A DNA stretch of 64,000 nucleotides from CAYZXT01 sp964482515 (GTDB lineage: Bacteria; Elusimicrobiota; Elusimicrobia; FEN-1173). The stretch covers positions 1 through 64,000 of the forward strand of contig CAYZXT010000003.1 in assembly GCA_964482515.1 (NCBI GenBank), given 5' to 3'. Each line of letters opens with the position of its first letter. The first letter of the stretch is position 1. The position numbers and the translations under genes are program-made. Positions 1-9,239 of the stretch are shown here, one piece after another. The notes beneath the pieces are model-generated. The model ran no database searches, was not told the DNA's origin, and was given only the letters and a program-made list of their open reading frames with translations.

Positions 1-345
1 GACGGACGTGAGATAGAACTTGTTGACGGCCAGCGCGATCACGAGCAGCGGCATCAATCCGTCCCACACCCAATTCCAGGGAGGCCCGTTCATCGGCGGC
101 TCATCAACAGCGATCGCGGTCGGACGGACGTTTCCGCGTAAAGCGTAGAAACCGCCGGCGGCCAGGAGGCTGAGCAGGCCCTGCGTCGCGATCATGTCCA
201 GGATGGGCGGCAATGAATGCATGGCGCGGACGGCGGGCATCGCCAAGGCGTCCACCAGGAACGCCGCCAGCGGAAGAAGTAACACGGGCAGGAGGATGAC
301 GCTGACGAACGGTTGGCGGCGAAGGCGGGCGAGAACTTGTCTCAT
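1..345 (-). CDS. Membrane protein, N-terminal part (runs off left edge)
   Basis: This open frame starts with ATG at 345 and is still open at base 1, so only the first 115 residues are visible. The ATG overlaps the TGA of the preceding gene (ATGA), which suggests translational coupling. After a short basic N-terminus (MRQVLARLRRQP) come two hydrophobic stretches at about residues 13-33 and 47-68, and a third begins near residue 97. It is therefore an integral inner-membrane protein. Its place at the end of a glycan operon, after a GT39-like enzyme, suggests another membrane glycosyltransferase or a polymerase. The diagnostic part lies outside the window, so I assign no function. Confidence 0.7.
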   Translation of the reverse strand, partial: MRQVLARLRRQPFVSVILLPVLLLPLAAFLVDALAMPAVRAMHSLPPILDMIATQGLLSLLAAGGFYALRGNVRPTAIAVDEPPMNGPPWNWVWDGLMPLLVIALAVNKFYLTSV

Positions 346-1778
346 GGCTCCTCCGGCGATGAACCGACGCGGCGGATTTTCATTCGACCGTCTTCCGTCG
401 CGAAGAGCGCTTCGCCGGACAGCGGGGCTTTCCCGACGAAGGTTTTGATATCGTCATCGAATCGATCGTCGCTGAGAAAATATTGGGGCCGGGATTGCCA
501 CTCCTGCCGCTGCTCCGGCCATTCCGCGGGTTTCAGGGACTGTCGCTGCGCGTGGAGATACACGCCGGCCGGCGCGTAGGAATAGACCACGGCGTCCTCG
601 GGCGTCCGCCTTTTCAGCCATTCGCAGGACGTCATGAAGTTCGCCGTCGCATCGTCCGGCGGGGACGGCTGTGTGCGAAGGTTGCGTCCGGTATAAAGGA
701 TGAGCATCGCAAGCAACAGAAGGTGGACCGGGCGTTCGCGGTCCTTGATGGCGGATTTTATTCCTTCAACGAAATAGTAAAGGGTCAACGGCAGGATCGG
801 AAGGAAAAGCCGGTAGTCGAACTTGTAGATTTCCCATCCCAGGCAAACGAGCGTGTAGGCCGCGTAGTAATATTCCGGAACATGAAAATCGGAAGCGCGA
901 AGACGCGTCCACCAGCCGCGCAGCACCAAGGTGCCTATCCCAAGGCTGGCCGTGAGCTTCAGCGCGAACATCGGGGCCGGGGACGAAGAACGGCTGACGC
1001 CGGCGGTCCAAAAGCCGGAAACATAGTCAACCATGTTCCGCCCGAAATGAACCATGAGGTTTTCCAGAAAATGTGCGACGAACCGTTGCCCTTGGGCGAG
1101 CGGGCTCCAGAGACCGACGTATTCCCCCGTGTGCGTCCACCGAAGGAAATCCAGGAAAGCGCCGAGGGCCAGGAGCGAAAGCAGGAGGAGTTCGCGGCGG
1201 TCGGTTTTCCGGAGGCGCGATAAAAGGAAGCTGGCGGGCAGGACCCAGCCGATGGTCCGCGTGAAGGCGGAGAACAACGCGAGGATGAAGGCGGCGATGA
1301 ACAGCCAGCGGTTATTCGTTTCGTGTGATACCAGGGCCAGATGCAGAGCCGCGTAGGTGAGGAATATGTAGAGCGGTTCGGACATCAATTGCCAGGAATG
1401 GGCCGCGGTCATGACGTGCGCCCCGAACAGCGCGGAGACAATCCAGGCCGAGGGAGATTTTTGAAGGAACAGAAAAAGGATGAACAGGCTCGCCAGCGTC
1501 AGCAGCATGGAGGCGATGTGTGGCGCGATGGAGGACGATGGGACCGCGGCCGTTATCCCGCTTAAGAAAACCGGGTATCCGGGCGGGAACCGCGGCCGCG
1601 CCGGTTCGGGCGACCAGACGGATTGGTATCCGGTCCCCTTCCCGATCGATTGCGCCAGCGCCCAGTAAAAGGCATCGTCGTAAATCGGCGGCTCAGGACG
1701 GAAAGCGCGAACGTATAGGCCGGCGCAGCAAAGGGCCGCCGTCAAAAAGAGAAGGAGCTTTGCGCGGGCGGGATTCAT
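342..1778 (-). CDS. GT39-like integral membrane glycosyltransferase
   Basis: About 478 residues with many hydrophobic helices. The first helix (residues 7-22) is followed by a loop with the DD pair at 34-35 (PPIYDDAFYWALA). This is the layout of PMT/ArnT-type (GT39) enzymes, where the acidic residues of the first external loop are catalytic and the donor is a polyprenyl-phosphate sugar. The role is inferred to be lipid-linked glycosyl transfer on the periplasmic face. An ATG at 1862 would be 28 codons longer, but the ATG at 1778 overlaps the TGA of the methyltransferase gene (ATGA), the pattern used throughout this operon. The acceptor and sugar cannot be told from sequence. Confidence 0.75.
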   Translation of the reverse strand: MNPARAKLLLFLTAALCCAGLYVRAFRPEPPIYDDAFYWALAQSIGKGTGYQSVWSPEPARPRFPPGYPVFLSGITAAVPSSSIAPHIASMLLTLASLFILFLFLQKSPSAWIVSALFGAHVMTAAHSWQLMSEPLYIFLTYAALHLALVSHETNNRWLFIAAFILALFSAFTRTIGWVLPASFLLSRLRKTDRRELLLLSLLALGAFLDFLRWTHTGEYVGLWSPLAQGQRFVAHFLENLMVHFGRNMVDYVSGFWTAGVSRSSSPAPMFALKLTASLGIGTLVLRGWWTRLRASDFHVPEYYYAAYTLVCLGWEIYKFDYRLFLPILPLTLYYFVEGIKSAIKDRERPVHLLLLAMLILYTGRNLRTQPSPPDDATANFMTSCEWLKRRTPEDAVVYSYAPAGVYLHAQRQSLKPAEWPEQRQEWQSRPQYFLSDDRFDDDIKTFVGKAPLSGEALFATEDGRMKIRRVGSSPEEP

Positions 1779-2614
1779 TTCTTGACCGCCAGGAACGAAA
1801 CGGGTTTGCCGGGATAACACCGGCGGATATTTTTGAAACGGGCCAAACGTATCCAACCCCATCTTAGCGGCGGAACGGACAGGAGGGCGGACATGAATTT
1901 CCGTCGGAGGGTCGCGGGAGACTTATAGGCCGCCAATAATTGTTCATCGGAGATCAAATCCGTCACCTGCCGGATTTTCAGGCCGGCCGTTTCAAAGGCG
2001 CGGCGATAGTCCTCGAGCGTGTGCGCGTTCTCCGCCACGCCGAAGGAGGTGAAGGGATGGCCGGCGAGAAAAACGGCGCGGTCGGCGTCACGGGCGATAG
2101 CGTGGTCGTTCAGCGTGAGCAATCGCCCTCCGGTCCGCAAAACCCGGGTTAATTCCGCGAGCGTTTTGGCGATGTCCTCCGAATGGTGGAGGGCGGCCCG
2201 GCAGAAGACGATGTCGAAGGAATCCGACGGGAAAGGAAGCGCTTCCCAATCCGTCTGGACCATTTCGAACGGACGGGCGGTTTGGAGGGTCCGCGCGGCA
2301 GTCAGTCCGCTGGCGTTTCCAATATTGGAATCGCAGAGCGTCACCCGGAACCCGGATTCGGAAAGGGCGGACGCCGTGATCCCGCGTCCCCCTCCGCAAT
2401 CCAACAGCCGCATGCTCCCGATCCCGGGCGGGCCCAGAAGATCGCGGACGAGGCGGAATTCCTCGGAGGCTTCATAGCGCGCGGCGGCGGAGCGGACATC
2501 GTCGTCCAGAAAGTTGTCGAGGATGATCTGACGCATGGCGGGATTTTGCCGGGATTCCCGCACCGCGGTCTCATAGGCCGACGCTTCGGCGTGAAGAAAA
2601 TCCGGTTCCGTCAC
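1775..2614 (-). CDS. Class I SAM-dependent methyltransferase
   Basis: 279 residues. The SAM-binding glycine loop LLDCGGGRG is at about residues 70-78, with an acidic residue (LCDSN) at the end of the second strand. The PFPSDSFDIVFCRAALHH stretch is the usual motif of Methyltransf_11/25 proteins, and the GGRLLTLND segment follows. The chosen start is GTG at 2614, overlapping the TGA of the GT4 gene (GTGA). The ATG at 2659 would reach 49 bases into that gene. Between glycosyltransferases it probably methylates a sugar or a lipid-linked intermediate (inference from context). The C-terminal part carries a basic tail, possibly for membrane association. Confidence 0.8.
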   Translation of the reverse strand: MTEPDFLHAEASAYETAVRESRQNPAMRQIILDNFLDDDVRSAAARYEASEEFRLVRDLLGPPGIGSMRLLDCGGGRGITASALSESGFRVTLCDSNIGNASGLTAARTLQTARPFEMVQTDWEALPFPSDSFDIVFCRAALHHSEDIAKTLAELTRVLRTGGRLLTLNDHAIARDADRAVFLAGHPFTSFGVAENAHTLEDYRRAFETAGLKIRQVTDLISDEQLLAAYKSPATLRRKFMSALLSVPPLRWGWIRLARFKNIRRCYPGKPVSFLAVKK

Positions 2615-3807
2615 CGGGCCTCCAGGAAATCCCACAGCGGCCGGATGTTCTTCGACCAATCCAATTCCTTCTCCACGAAGGCGCGTCCCCGCCGGGACAA
2701 TCCTTCGGCCGCGGCGTCATCGTTCAGGAGCCGCAGGATTTCTCCGGCGAAAGTCTGGTGGTCGTCCGCCACGATCAGTTCCTCCCCGCTGCGCCCGCCG
2801 ATGCTCTCGTTCCCCTCCGGCGTCGTCACCACGGGCAGTCCGGCCGCCAGCGCGCCGGCGACCTTGGTTTTGAAGCCGGACCCGAGATGGATCGGCGCCG
2901 CCATCAATCGTCCCTCCGCGAAGGGCGACGGGACCAGTCCGCGCACTACCACTTTGCCGGGGTCCTCCAGGAACTTCACGCGCTCCGGATATGGTCCAAT
3001 CAAATGCAGCTGCACGTCCGGGCGGCTCGCCCAAACGCGCGGCATTATTATCCGGCAAAGCTCCCGCGCCGCATCCACGTTCTGGTCCATGGCGTAATAA
3101 CCCACGTAAACGATGACGTGTTTGGCGCGGTCCGAAACCGGAATGAAGGGCGTCTCCCCCAATTTCAACCCGATGGGGATGTGGAAAACCGGGGTCCGCG
3201 GCATGAAGGATTCCAGCATGGCGCGTTCGTCCGCGGCCACGGCCAGGACCGCGTCGAAACGCCCGTCCAAATCCCGGAGCTGCCGCTTGCACTTCCACGC
3301 CTGCGAATAGTAGTAGAGCTTCGAGCGGAACGAATCCGCCCGGCGTGCGGCCAGGCGGTTGTCGGTCAGCGGCATGTGCACCGAGTCGATGATCAGGGTC
3401 TTGACCGAAGGCCGGAGGATCGGTTCCAGATGCGCGAGGGAGAAAAAGGCGACCAAAGCCAGGTCGAATTTCCTTCCGGAAAGTATTTCCGACAACTTCT
3501 GCGAAAGGACCGTCCGGTCGATCGCGAGGTTGCCGTCGGGAAGGGGCGGCGTGAAAAGGTGGAGGATCTTGGCGGCGCCGGGCGAGACAAAAATTGGAAG
3601 GTCGTTGACGGCGACGACGTCGAGCGCGCGGCACAGGGATTTCACGCGGGGCTCATGCGGGCGTTCCCAGGGGCGGGCCAGGCAGAGCACGTGGACGTCG
3701 TAGCGTTCGGACAGCGAGACCAGCAGGTTGTGGAGACGGAGCCCCCCGCCGTGTCCGGTGGAGTAGGGAAGAAAGGGACTGAGAAACAGCGCCGTAGGTT
3801 TATTCAT
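2611..3807 (-). CDS. Glycosyltransferase family 4
   Basis: 398 residues with a GT-B layout. The N-terminal domain begins ALFLSPFLPYSTGHGGGLRLHNLL, as expected for GT4 acceptor domains. The C-terminal domain carries LHLIGPYPE, then GSGFKTKVAGALAAGLPVVTT at about residues 307-330, which is the nucleotide-sugar binding region of GT4 enzymes (the usual E-x7-E is replaced by K-V-A here). It would act in the cytoplasm on a lipid-linked glycan. The ATG overlaps the upstream GT4 stop by 8 bases. Donor and linkage are not predictable. Confidence 0.85.
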   Translation of the reverse strand: MNKPTALFLSPFLPYSTGHGGGLRLHNLLVSLSERYDVHVLCLARPWERPHEPRVKSLCRALDVVAVNDLPIFVSPGAAKILHLFTPPLPDGNLAIDRTVLSQKLSEILSGRKFDLALVAFFSLAHLEPILRPSVKTLIIDSVHMPLTDNRLAARRADSFRSKLYYYSQAWKCKRQLRDLDGRFDAVLAVAADERAMLESFMPRTPVFHIPIGLKLGETPFIPVSDRAKHVIVYVGYYAMDQNVDAARELCRIIMPRVWASRPDVQLHLIGPYPERVKFLEDPGKVVVRGLVPSPFAEGRLMAAPIHLGSGFKTKVAGALAAGLPVVTTPEGNESIGGRSGEELIVADDHQTFAGEILRLLNDDAAAEGLSRRGRAFVEKELDWSKNIRPLWDFLEAR

Positions 3808-4837
3808 ATTGGATGAATCCCGTCGCCGCGTACATCTCCTTCCATTGTTGCGCCGCCGCTTTGTAATCGAAATGCGCGGCGGTCCGGCGGTTCATTTCTC
3901 CCATGGATTTTCGCAGGTCCGGGTCCTTCGCCAGTTTGGCGATGTTGGACGCCAGTTGATCGATGTCGTTTGTGTCGTGATAGAGAGAACCGTCCTTGAA
4001 CACATCGAAGATCGGCTGGCGCGGCAGGCAGAGCGGAAGCCCCGCGGCCGCGGCTTCGTAGGCGGCGATGCAAAAGGTTTCCACGTCCTCCACCGATGAG
4101 TTGATGTACATCAGCGCGCCATGAAACGCCGCCCGCAGCTCCTCGGTGGAAACCCGTCCTGTGGAAACGACGTTGTTCCCGTATTGGCCGGTCGGATCAT
4201 TCGCCGGCGCCATCCAGCCGTGTTGTTCCTTCCCCCAGAGCTCGTCGGAATGGCGCGCGCCCATGGCCACCAGCGGAACGCCGGCCTTGAGGCAGGCGGG
4301 AATGATGACGTGGGGCTGTTTGGATTCCCGCAGCTCCAGGCAGACGGCGAAGGGCCGCCGGTCAAGGCCGTGCTTTTGCCGGAAAACCGCAACGTCCTCC
4401 GCGGGACATTCTAAAAAATAGTCATAGTCGACGCCGAGCGGCACGTGGAGGATTTTGTTTTCCGGAAGGCCCGCGGCGATGAAGTTGTCCCGCGCCACCG
4501 GGGTGATGGCGACGATCTTTTCCGCCTTGCGAAAAATCAGGCCGCGCAGGAATTTCAAATACCATCTATCGCCCGGGAAATAGGGGGCGTTGGCGTAGAC
4601 GGTCAGCAGGAGGCGCCCGGCGAAAAGCGCGCAAAGTTCGTAGAGCCAGAACTTCCGGCAGACGTGGACGTGGACCGGACGCCGCCAAATCTTTTGGATG
4701 AGTTCTCTCAGCCTTAACTGTCCCGCGTCCAGGATGTTCGCCAGGTCTTTTTCGCGGAGGCCGTAGTGGAAATAGTCTTCCGTGGAACGGGAGACCAGGG
4801 TCGGGACGAAGGGCACCACGGTCTTCATTTCATCCAT
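3800..4837 (-). CDS. Glycosyltransferase family 4
   Basis: 345 residues. The middle VAITPVARDNFIAAGLPENKILHVPLGVD (residues about 106-135) is the typical interdomain segment of GT4 enzymes: a warning-like VA(I/V)S/T, then NGVD. The C-terminal half has SSVEDVETFCIAAYEAAAAGLP, the E-x7-E nucleotide-sugar motif in slightly altered form. ATG codons at 4837 and 4828 are both possible. The first overlaps the flippase stop by 8 bases and was kept. Probably a cytoplasmic enzyme adding one sugar of the repeat unit. Confidence 0.82.
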   Translation of the reverse strand: MDEMKTVVPFVPTLVSRSTEDYFHYGLREKDLANILDAGQLRLRELIQKIWRRPVHVHVCRKFWLYELCALFAGRLLLTVYANAPYFPGDRWYLKFLRGLIFRKAEKIVAITPVARDNFIAAGLPENKILHVPLGVDYDYFLECPAEDVAVFRQKHGLDRRPFAVCLELRESKQPHVIIPACLKAGVPLVAMGARHSDELWGKEQHGWMAPANDPTGQYGNNVVSTGRVSTEELRAAFHGALMYINSSVEDVETFCIAAYEAAAAGLPLCLPRQPIFDVFKDGSLYHDTNDIDQLASNIAKLAKDPDLRKSMGEMNRRTAAHFDYKAAAQQWKEMYAATGFIQYE

Positions 4838-6302
4838 GGCGGCGGTTCATCCCCAGGCTGTCCTTGATCCAAGCCAGGTCTTCGGAAGTCCAATAACCCG
4901 ACCATAACACGACGGCCGTGAAAACGGCGGCTCCGCCCGCCAGGATTCCAATGAAGGCAGGCATGTTATCCCGCAAAACGAAAAGCGCAAGTCCCCAGAG
5001 GACGGCCGCCGCGCCGGACAACCAGAATCCGCGGCCCGGTCCCCCCCGCAGGTCCACGAGCCTGTGAAGGAACCAAAGGGTCCCTCCGAGAACGAAGAAC
5101 TCGCGCACGACGGCGGACATGGCCGCGCCGGAAGCGCCGTAGCGCGGTACCCAGTAAAAGTTGCAGGCCGCGCTCACGATAACGGCGCCGAAGAAGACCC
5201 ATGCGTTGAGCGACTGCTTTTTCTGAACGATCAGCGCGAAGACCGCGGGGTAACCCATGAACGCGGGGACGGCGGCCATCAGCATGATCTCCAGCGGCCG
5301 GATGGAGCTTTCGTAACTCGCTCCGTACAGCAGCCGCACCCAGTATCTCGCGCCGCCCGCGCCGACGGCCACGGTGACGAGAGCCATGGGCCAAAGGATT
5401 TTCCACAGCTTCGCCAGGCCGATCTTCAGGGATTCCGGTCCCTGGACGGACCGCTCGGACATCAGCGGAAGATAGGTCGTCGTCAGCACGTTGGGAACCC
5501 ATAGGGCGACTTGATAGAGCGCGAAGGCGGTGGCGTATAGACCCACTGCCCGTTCGCCGGCGAGGAACGAAAGGAACACCGGGTCCAGGCGCAGGTAGCC
5601 GGTCACCAGGAGCGTGATGATCGCCATGGGGACCGTTTCCTTCACCAGCTGGCGGCAGAGCGCGAGGTCGGGGCGCCAGCGCCATTTGATCCAGCGCGTC
5701 GCGCCCGCGATGTTGGCGGCCATTTCCAGGACCTGCGTCGCGGCCCACCAAACGACCACGGCGTTGAGGGACGGCTTTCCCTTCCAAGACGCGGCCAGTA
5801 CGCCGACCAGGAAAAGCGAACGGCCCAGGAAAGCGAATATAGTGGGATATTGCATGGCGAGGGAGGCCCGGTAAACGGTGCTGACGGTGAGGAAAGCGTT
5901 GGTCAAAACGATGGGCGAAGCGTACAGGAACAAGCGCTTCATGGCCGGGTCGTAGGGCGACAAACCGGTCCAGAGGAGATAGGCCGCCAGGGTGGCGACG
6001 CCGAGGAAAAACTTGAGCAGCATCGCGTTGAAGAATATCTCCTCGCGCTCAGCTTTCCGCTGGGTCAACTCGCGCACGATGATGTTGTTCATGCTGAGAT
6101 CGGAGAAGGCGTAGAAGATGCCGATGTAGGATTGCACCAGGGCGTAGGACCCGTAGTTCTCGACGTCCAGGCTACGGGCCAGGGTGATGCCGGCCAGGAA
6201 CCCGACGATCTGCGTGACGAATCCGCCGGCCAGTTGGACGACGGCGTTGCCCGCCACGTTACCGGTCACCGGGAGGATGAACCTGCGTTTCGTTTCAGTC
6301 AT
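4830..6302 (-). CDS. Oligosaccharide flippase, MOP/Wzx family
   Basis: 490 residues with about 12-14 hydrophobic segments spread evenly along the chain and very few charged loops, as in the Polysacc_synt/MVF (MOP) fold. The N-terminus NVAGNAVVQLAGGFVTQIVGFLAG and the following ARSLDVENYGSYAL are characteristic of Wzx-type flippases. The expected role is moving undecaprenyl-linked glycan across the inner membrane. Together with the Wza- and Wzc-like genes of the operon it suggests a Wzx/Wzy-dependent pathway, although no clear Wzy polymerase is visible in the window. Confidence 0.9.
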   Translation of the reverse strand: MTETKRRFILPVTGNVAGNAVVQLAGGFVTQIVGFLAGITLARSLDVENYGSYALVQSYIGIFYAFSDLSMNNIIVRELTQRKAEREEIFFNAMLLKFFLGVATLAAYLLWTGLSPYDPAMKRLFLYASPIVLTNAFLTVSTVYRASLAMQYPTIFAFLGRSLFLVGVLAASWKGKPSLNAVVVWWAATQVLEMAANIAGATRWIKWRWRPDLALCRQLVKETVPMAIITLLVTGYLRLDPVFLSFLAGERAVGLYATAFALYQVALWVPNVLTTTYLPLMSERSVQGPESLKIGLAKLWKILWPMALVTVAVGAGGARYWVRLLYGASYESSIRPLEIMLMAAVPAFMGYPAVFALIVQKKQSLNAWVFFGAVIVSAACNFYWVPRYGASGAAMSAVVREFFVLGGTLWFLHRLVDLRGGPGRGFWLSGAAAVLWGLALFVLRDNMPAFIGILAGGAAVFTAVVLWSGYWTSEDLAWIKDSLGMNRRHG

Positions 6303-7512
6303 GGCGTTTTTGCCGGAGCAACGATTCTGAGACCGACAATAAATCCTGCGCCATTTTGTTCCGGTTGAAATGCACGAAGGCGCGCTGCCTGGCTTCTATC
6401 CCCATCTGCATTTGTGTATGCGGATTTTCCATCAAACGCGACAACCGTTCCTGGATGGGACCGCTGTGGCCGGGCGGAACGAAAAATCCGCTCACGCCTT
6501 CGTCAATGGTCGAAGGCGTCCCGCCGATGCGGGAGATGACGATGGGTTTACCGCAGGCCATGGCTTCCACCGTGGTAATGGGAAGGCCTTCGAACCGCAG
6601 CGTGGGGTTCAGGTAGACGTCGGCCGCGTTGTAATAGGTGGGCATGTCGTCGTTGTTCACCGGCCCGAAGAACGCGACCCGCTCCGAAATCCCGAGCTTT
6701 GCGGCCAGGTCCTTCAGTTCATTCAGATGCGGACCGCCGCCCGCCACCCATAGCCGGGCCTTGGGAAAACGCCCGGCTATGCCGTGGAACGCTTCCATCC
6801 CGATATGCATGCCCTTTTGCTTGTGGACCACGGCCGCCATGAGAATAACGAAGTGGTCATCATTGAGGTTCTGTTGGTCGCGCAGACGCTTCCGTAGATC
6901 GGGATTGGGCGAGAAACGGTCAGCATCAACGCTATTGAAAACCACGTGGATCCGGTCTCGGGCGACCCCATGCTCGCGTGAATATTCTTCCCCCGTTTCG
7001 CGGCTGACGGGCGCCACGGCGTCGGATTTCCGCAAAACCCTCCCATACCAGAAGCTATAAAATATAATCGCTTCCGGTAAAAACTTAAACATAAAACGGA
7101 GGGTTTCCCGGGGCGAGTCCAGGCGGTTCCACTCGCTCCGGATCAAGCCCCGAAGCCCGGAGCCCTGCATGATGGAGATCAGCGGCGGCCGGTCTGGAAC
7201 GTCCAGGCAGCCGTAGGCCGCGAAATCCTCCGCCCATAGGATGTCGAAGGGTTCGTTTTGATGCAGTTCGAGGAATTTTTGCCGCGCCGCGCGGAAGAAA
7301 GCGGCGTTGTACCGCGCCGGCCGGGTTTTCTCCAGATAATGGATGACGCAGCCCGGCCGCTCCTCCCGTTCAATCCCCTCCGGGTGGCGGGTGGCCAGGA
7401 TCGTCAGTTTGTTCCCCATCGCCGGGATCGTCCGCGAAAGGGTGTCCACGTGGACTTCCACGCCGCCAAGGCCGTGGGCCAGGGTGGTTTTCGTGAAGAG
7501 GCAGATGTTCAC
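6295..7512 (-). CDS. Glycosyltransferase family 4
   Basis: 405 residues, GTG start at 7512 overlapping the TGA of the GT39-like gene (GTGA). The N-terminal LAHGLGGVEVHVDTLSRTI is the classic GGxxxHV acceptor-domain loop. DAVAPVSRETGEEY and HVVFNSVDADRFSPN mark the interdomain hinge. RFEGLPITTVEAMACGKPIVIS (about 300-322) is a full E-x7-E donor-binding motif, followed by GGTPSTIDEGVSGFFVPPG. This is a textbook cytoplasmic GT4 enzyme. The sugar transferred cannot be assigned. Confidence 0.92.
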   Translation of the reverse strand: MNICLFTKTTLAHGLGGVEVHVDTLSRTIPAMGNKLTILATRHPEGIEREERPGCVIHYLEKTRPARYNAAFFRAARQKFLELHQNEPFDILWAEDFAAYGCLDVPDRPPLISIMQGSGLRGLIRSEWNRLDSPRETLRFMFKFLPEAIIFYSFWYGRVLRKSDAVAPVSRETGEEYSREHGVARDRIHVVFNSVDADRFSPNPDLRKRLRDQQNLNDDHFVILMAAVVHKQKGMHIGMEAFHGIAGRFPKARLWVAGGGPHLNELKDLAAKLGISERVAFFGPVNNDDMPTYYNAADVYLNPTLRFEGLPITTVEAMACGKPIVISRIGGTPSTIDEGVSGFFVPPGHSGPIQERLSRLMENPHTQMQMGIEARQRAFVHFNRNKMAQDLLSVSESLLRQKRHD

Positions 7513-9239
7513 AGGGGCTTCCTCCCCTTAGGCGGGAAAACGAGGTCCGAGCGTTGGAAAACGACGATGGTCGGGAAGGGATAGCGCCAGTCATGCGGGA
7601 AGAAGGGCCGATCGCCGCGCGAGCCGTCAAAGGAGATGTCCTCTTCAAAGCGCCGGATGGGAGAGTATTCCCCCGATCGGGCGACATACTCGAGAAACCC
7701 CCAGCGCGGATGGGCCTGCGCCGCCTCGGACGACATCGTTTCCAGCGGAAAATAGTCGTAGTCCGAAAGCACGATGTAGTCCGGCCGTTGTTCAACGGTT
7801 CGATCGCGGGAGAATTCCAGATTGACGATCCGATGCATTGCTCCGTCTATGGTGCCGGGATGCCAGAACTGCTGACCGATCCGGCTGGGGTGGTGGAAGT
7901 AGGGGGTGGAGGCGGTCCCGATGGAAGCGCCGTCCGGCACGTAGTCCCGGATCCATTCGGAAGCGGTGATCCGGGTGTCCGGAACGTTCAGCGCGCCGGC
8001 GTAGTTCCAGGAATATCGCGCCGTCAGCGCGAGGACAATCCAAAGCGCGGAAATGACCAGGGTGTGCCGGTGGGCGGGAAGGTCATTTCGGAATGAGCGC
8101 TCACGCATGTCCGACACCAGCCGGGCCGACCAGTAGGCGGCCAAAGGAATGAGGGGCATCAAATAACGGACGAAGCGCGCGTTGGATGCCATATTGACGG
8201 CGAGGTACGGAACGGCGGCGGCGAGGAGGATCCAATCCCAGCGGTCGCGACGGAACAGGGCGCGCACAAACCCGAAGGCAAACACGGCGGCCATGGCGGT
8301 CCCCGCGCCGTAGACCCAGGCGGTCAGGCCGAAGAATTTCCATCCGCCGCCGGCTTGAAAAGCGTCGCTGCCCTGGAGCCCGCCGACGGCCCGCAGCGAA
8401 ACGGCGAATTCGGCGGCGAAATCATGGAACGCCAAAAGGCTGTAGGGATTTCCGATCAGATAACCGGCGGGGATTCCCGCCAAAGCGAAGAGCAGGGTTT
8501 TTGAGCGCAGGAAACGCGCGAGCGGAGGTTTTTCCCCGCCGTCCGGCAGCCACAAAGCCACCGGCAGGGACAAACACAACAGGAGACTGGAATATTTGCA
8601 GGCGGCGCTGAACCCGAGGCAAAGGCCGGCCAGGGCCGGAAAAAGGTTTTCATCGGAGCGCTTGACCCGCGACAGAAATAAAAGGGACGCCGTCCAAAAA
8701 AACAACTGCGAAATGTCCCGCGCCATGGTCTGGCTGAAGTAAACGTGGATCGGCAGCAGGGCGACGATCAGAGCGGTCAGTAGGCCCGTGTTCGCGGAAC
8801 GGATCCTCGACGCGAACAGGAAAACGGCGACGATGGTCAGAAGGGCCAGCGCCACGTTGACGGCGCGGCCCAATTGGTATAGCTTCCGCACATTTTCCAC
8901 GGGTTTTTGTTCCGCGGAATTATCCGTGGAACGAACGAAGCCGGCTTTTTCCGCGGCCCAGACCGTCGCGCCGACGAGGTAGGCGTAAAAGGGGCCAAGG
9001 CCCAGCAGGGCGCCGTCCTTGGACGGTCGGAATTCCAGCCGGGACGGGTTCATTCCCTTCAGCGTGATGAAGACCAGTTGTTCGTCGGGGTAAAAGGTTT
9101 GGGTTTGATAGAACTCCGGCGTGGGAAGTCCCCAGGAGAAACCGACGGTCCGCAGCCAGAGGCCGGCCGCGAGGATGAGGATAAGCCAGCCGGCGTGCGC
9201 GGCCGTGATGTTACGCTCGCCGTCTTTCATGGCGGTCAC
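7509..9239 (-). CDS. GT39-family membrane glycosyltransferase
   Basis: About 576 residues. It begins with a membrane helix (GWLILILAAGLWLRTVG), followed by a loop with the FYPDEQLV acidic pair expected in PMT/ArnT-like enzymes. There are 10 or more further helices and a soluble C-terminal domain of about 190 residues (RYSWNYAGALNVPDTRI onward). The start was set at GTG 9239, which overlaps the GT2 stop as GTGA. ATG codons at 9230 and 9272 are alternatives. It probably uses a polyprenyl-phosphate sugar on the periplasmic face. It is the second such protein in the operon. Confidence 0.82.
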   Translation of the reverse strand: MTAMKDGERNITAAHAGWLILILAAGLWLRTVGFSWGLPTPEFYQTQTFYPDEQLVFITLKGMNPSRLEFRPSKDGALLGLGPFYAYLVGATVWAAEKAGFVRSTDNSAEQKPVENVRKLYQLGRAVNVALALLTIVAVFLFASRIRSANTGLLTALIVALLPIHVYFSQTMARDISQLFFWTASLLFLSRVKRSDENLFPALAGLCLGFSAACKYSSLLLCLSLPVALWLPDGGEKPPLARFLRSKTLLFALAGIPAGYLIGNPYSLLAFHDFAAEFAVSLRAVGGLQGSDAFQAGGGWKFFGLTAWVYGAGTAMAAVFAFGFVRALFRRDRWDWILLAAAVPYLAVNMASNARFVRYLMPLIPLAAYWSARLVSDMRERSFRNDLPAHRHTLVISALWIVLALTARYSWNYAGALNVPDTRITASEWIRDYVPDGASIGTASTPYFHHPSRIGQQFWHPGTIDGAMHRIVNLEFSRDRTVEQRPDYIVLSDYDYFPLETMSSEAAQAHPRWGFLEYVARSGEYSPIRRFEEDISFDGSRGDRPFFPHDWRYPFPTIVVFQRSDLVFPPKGRKPL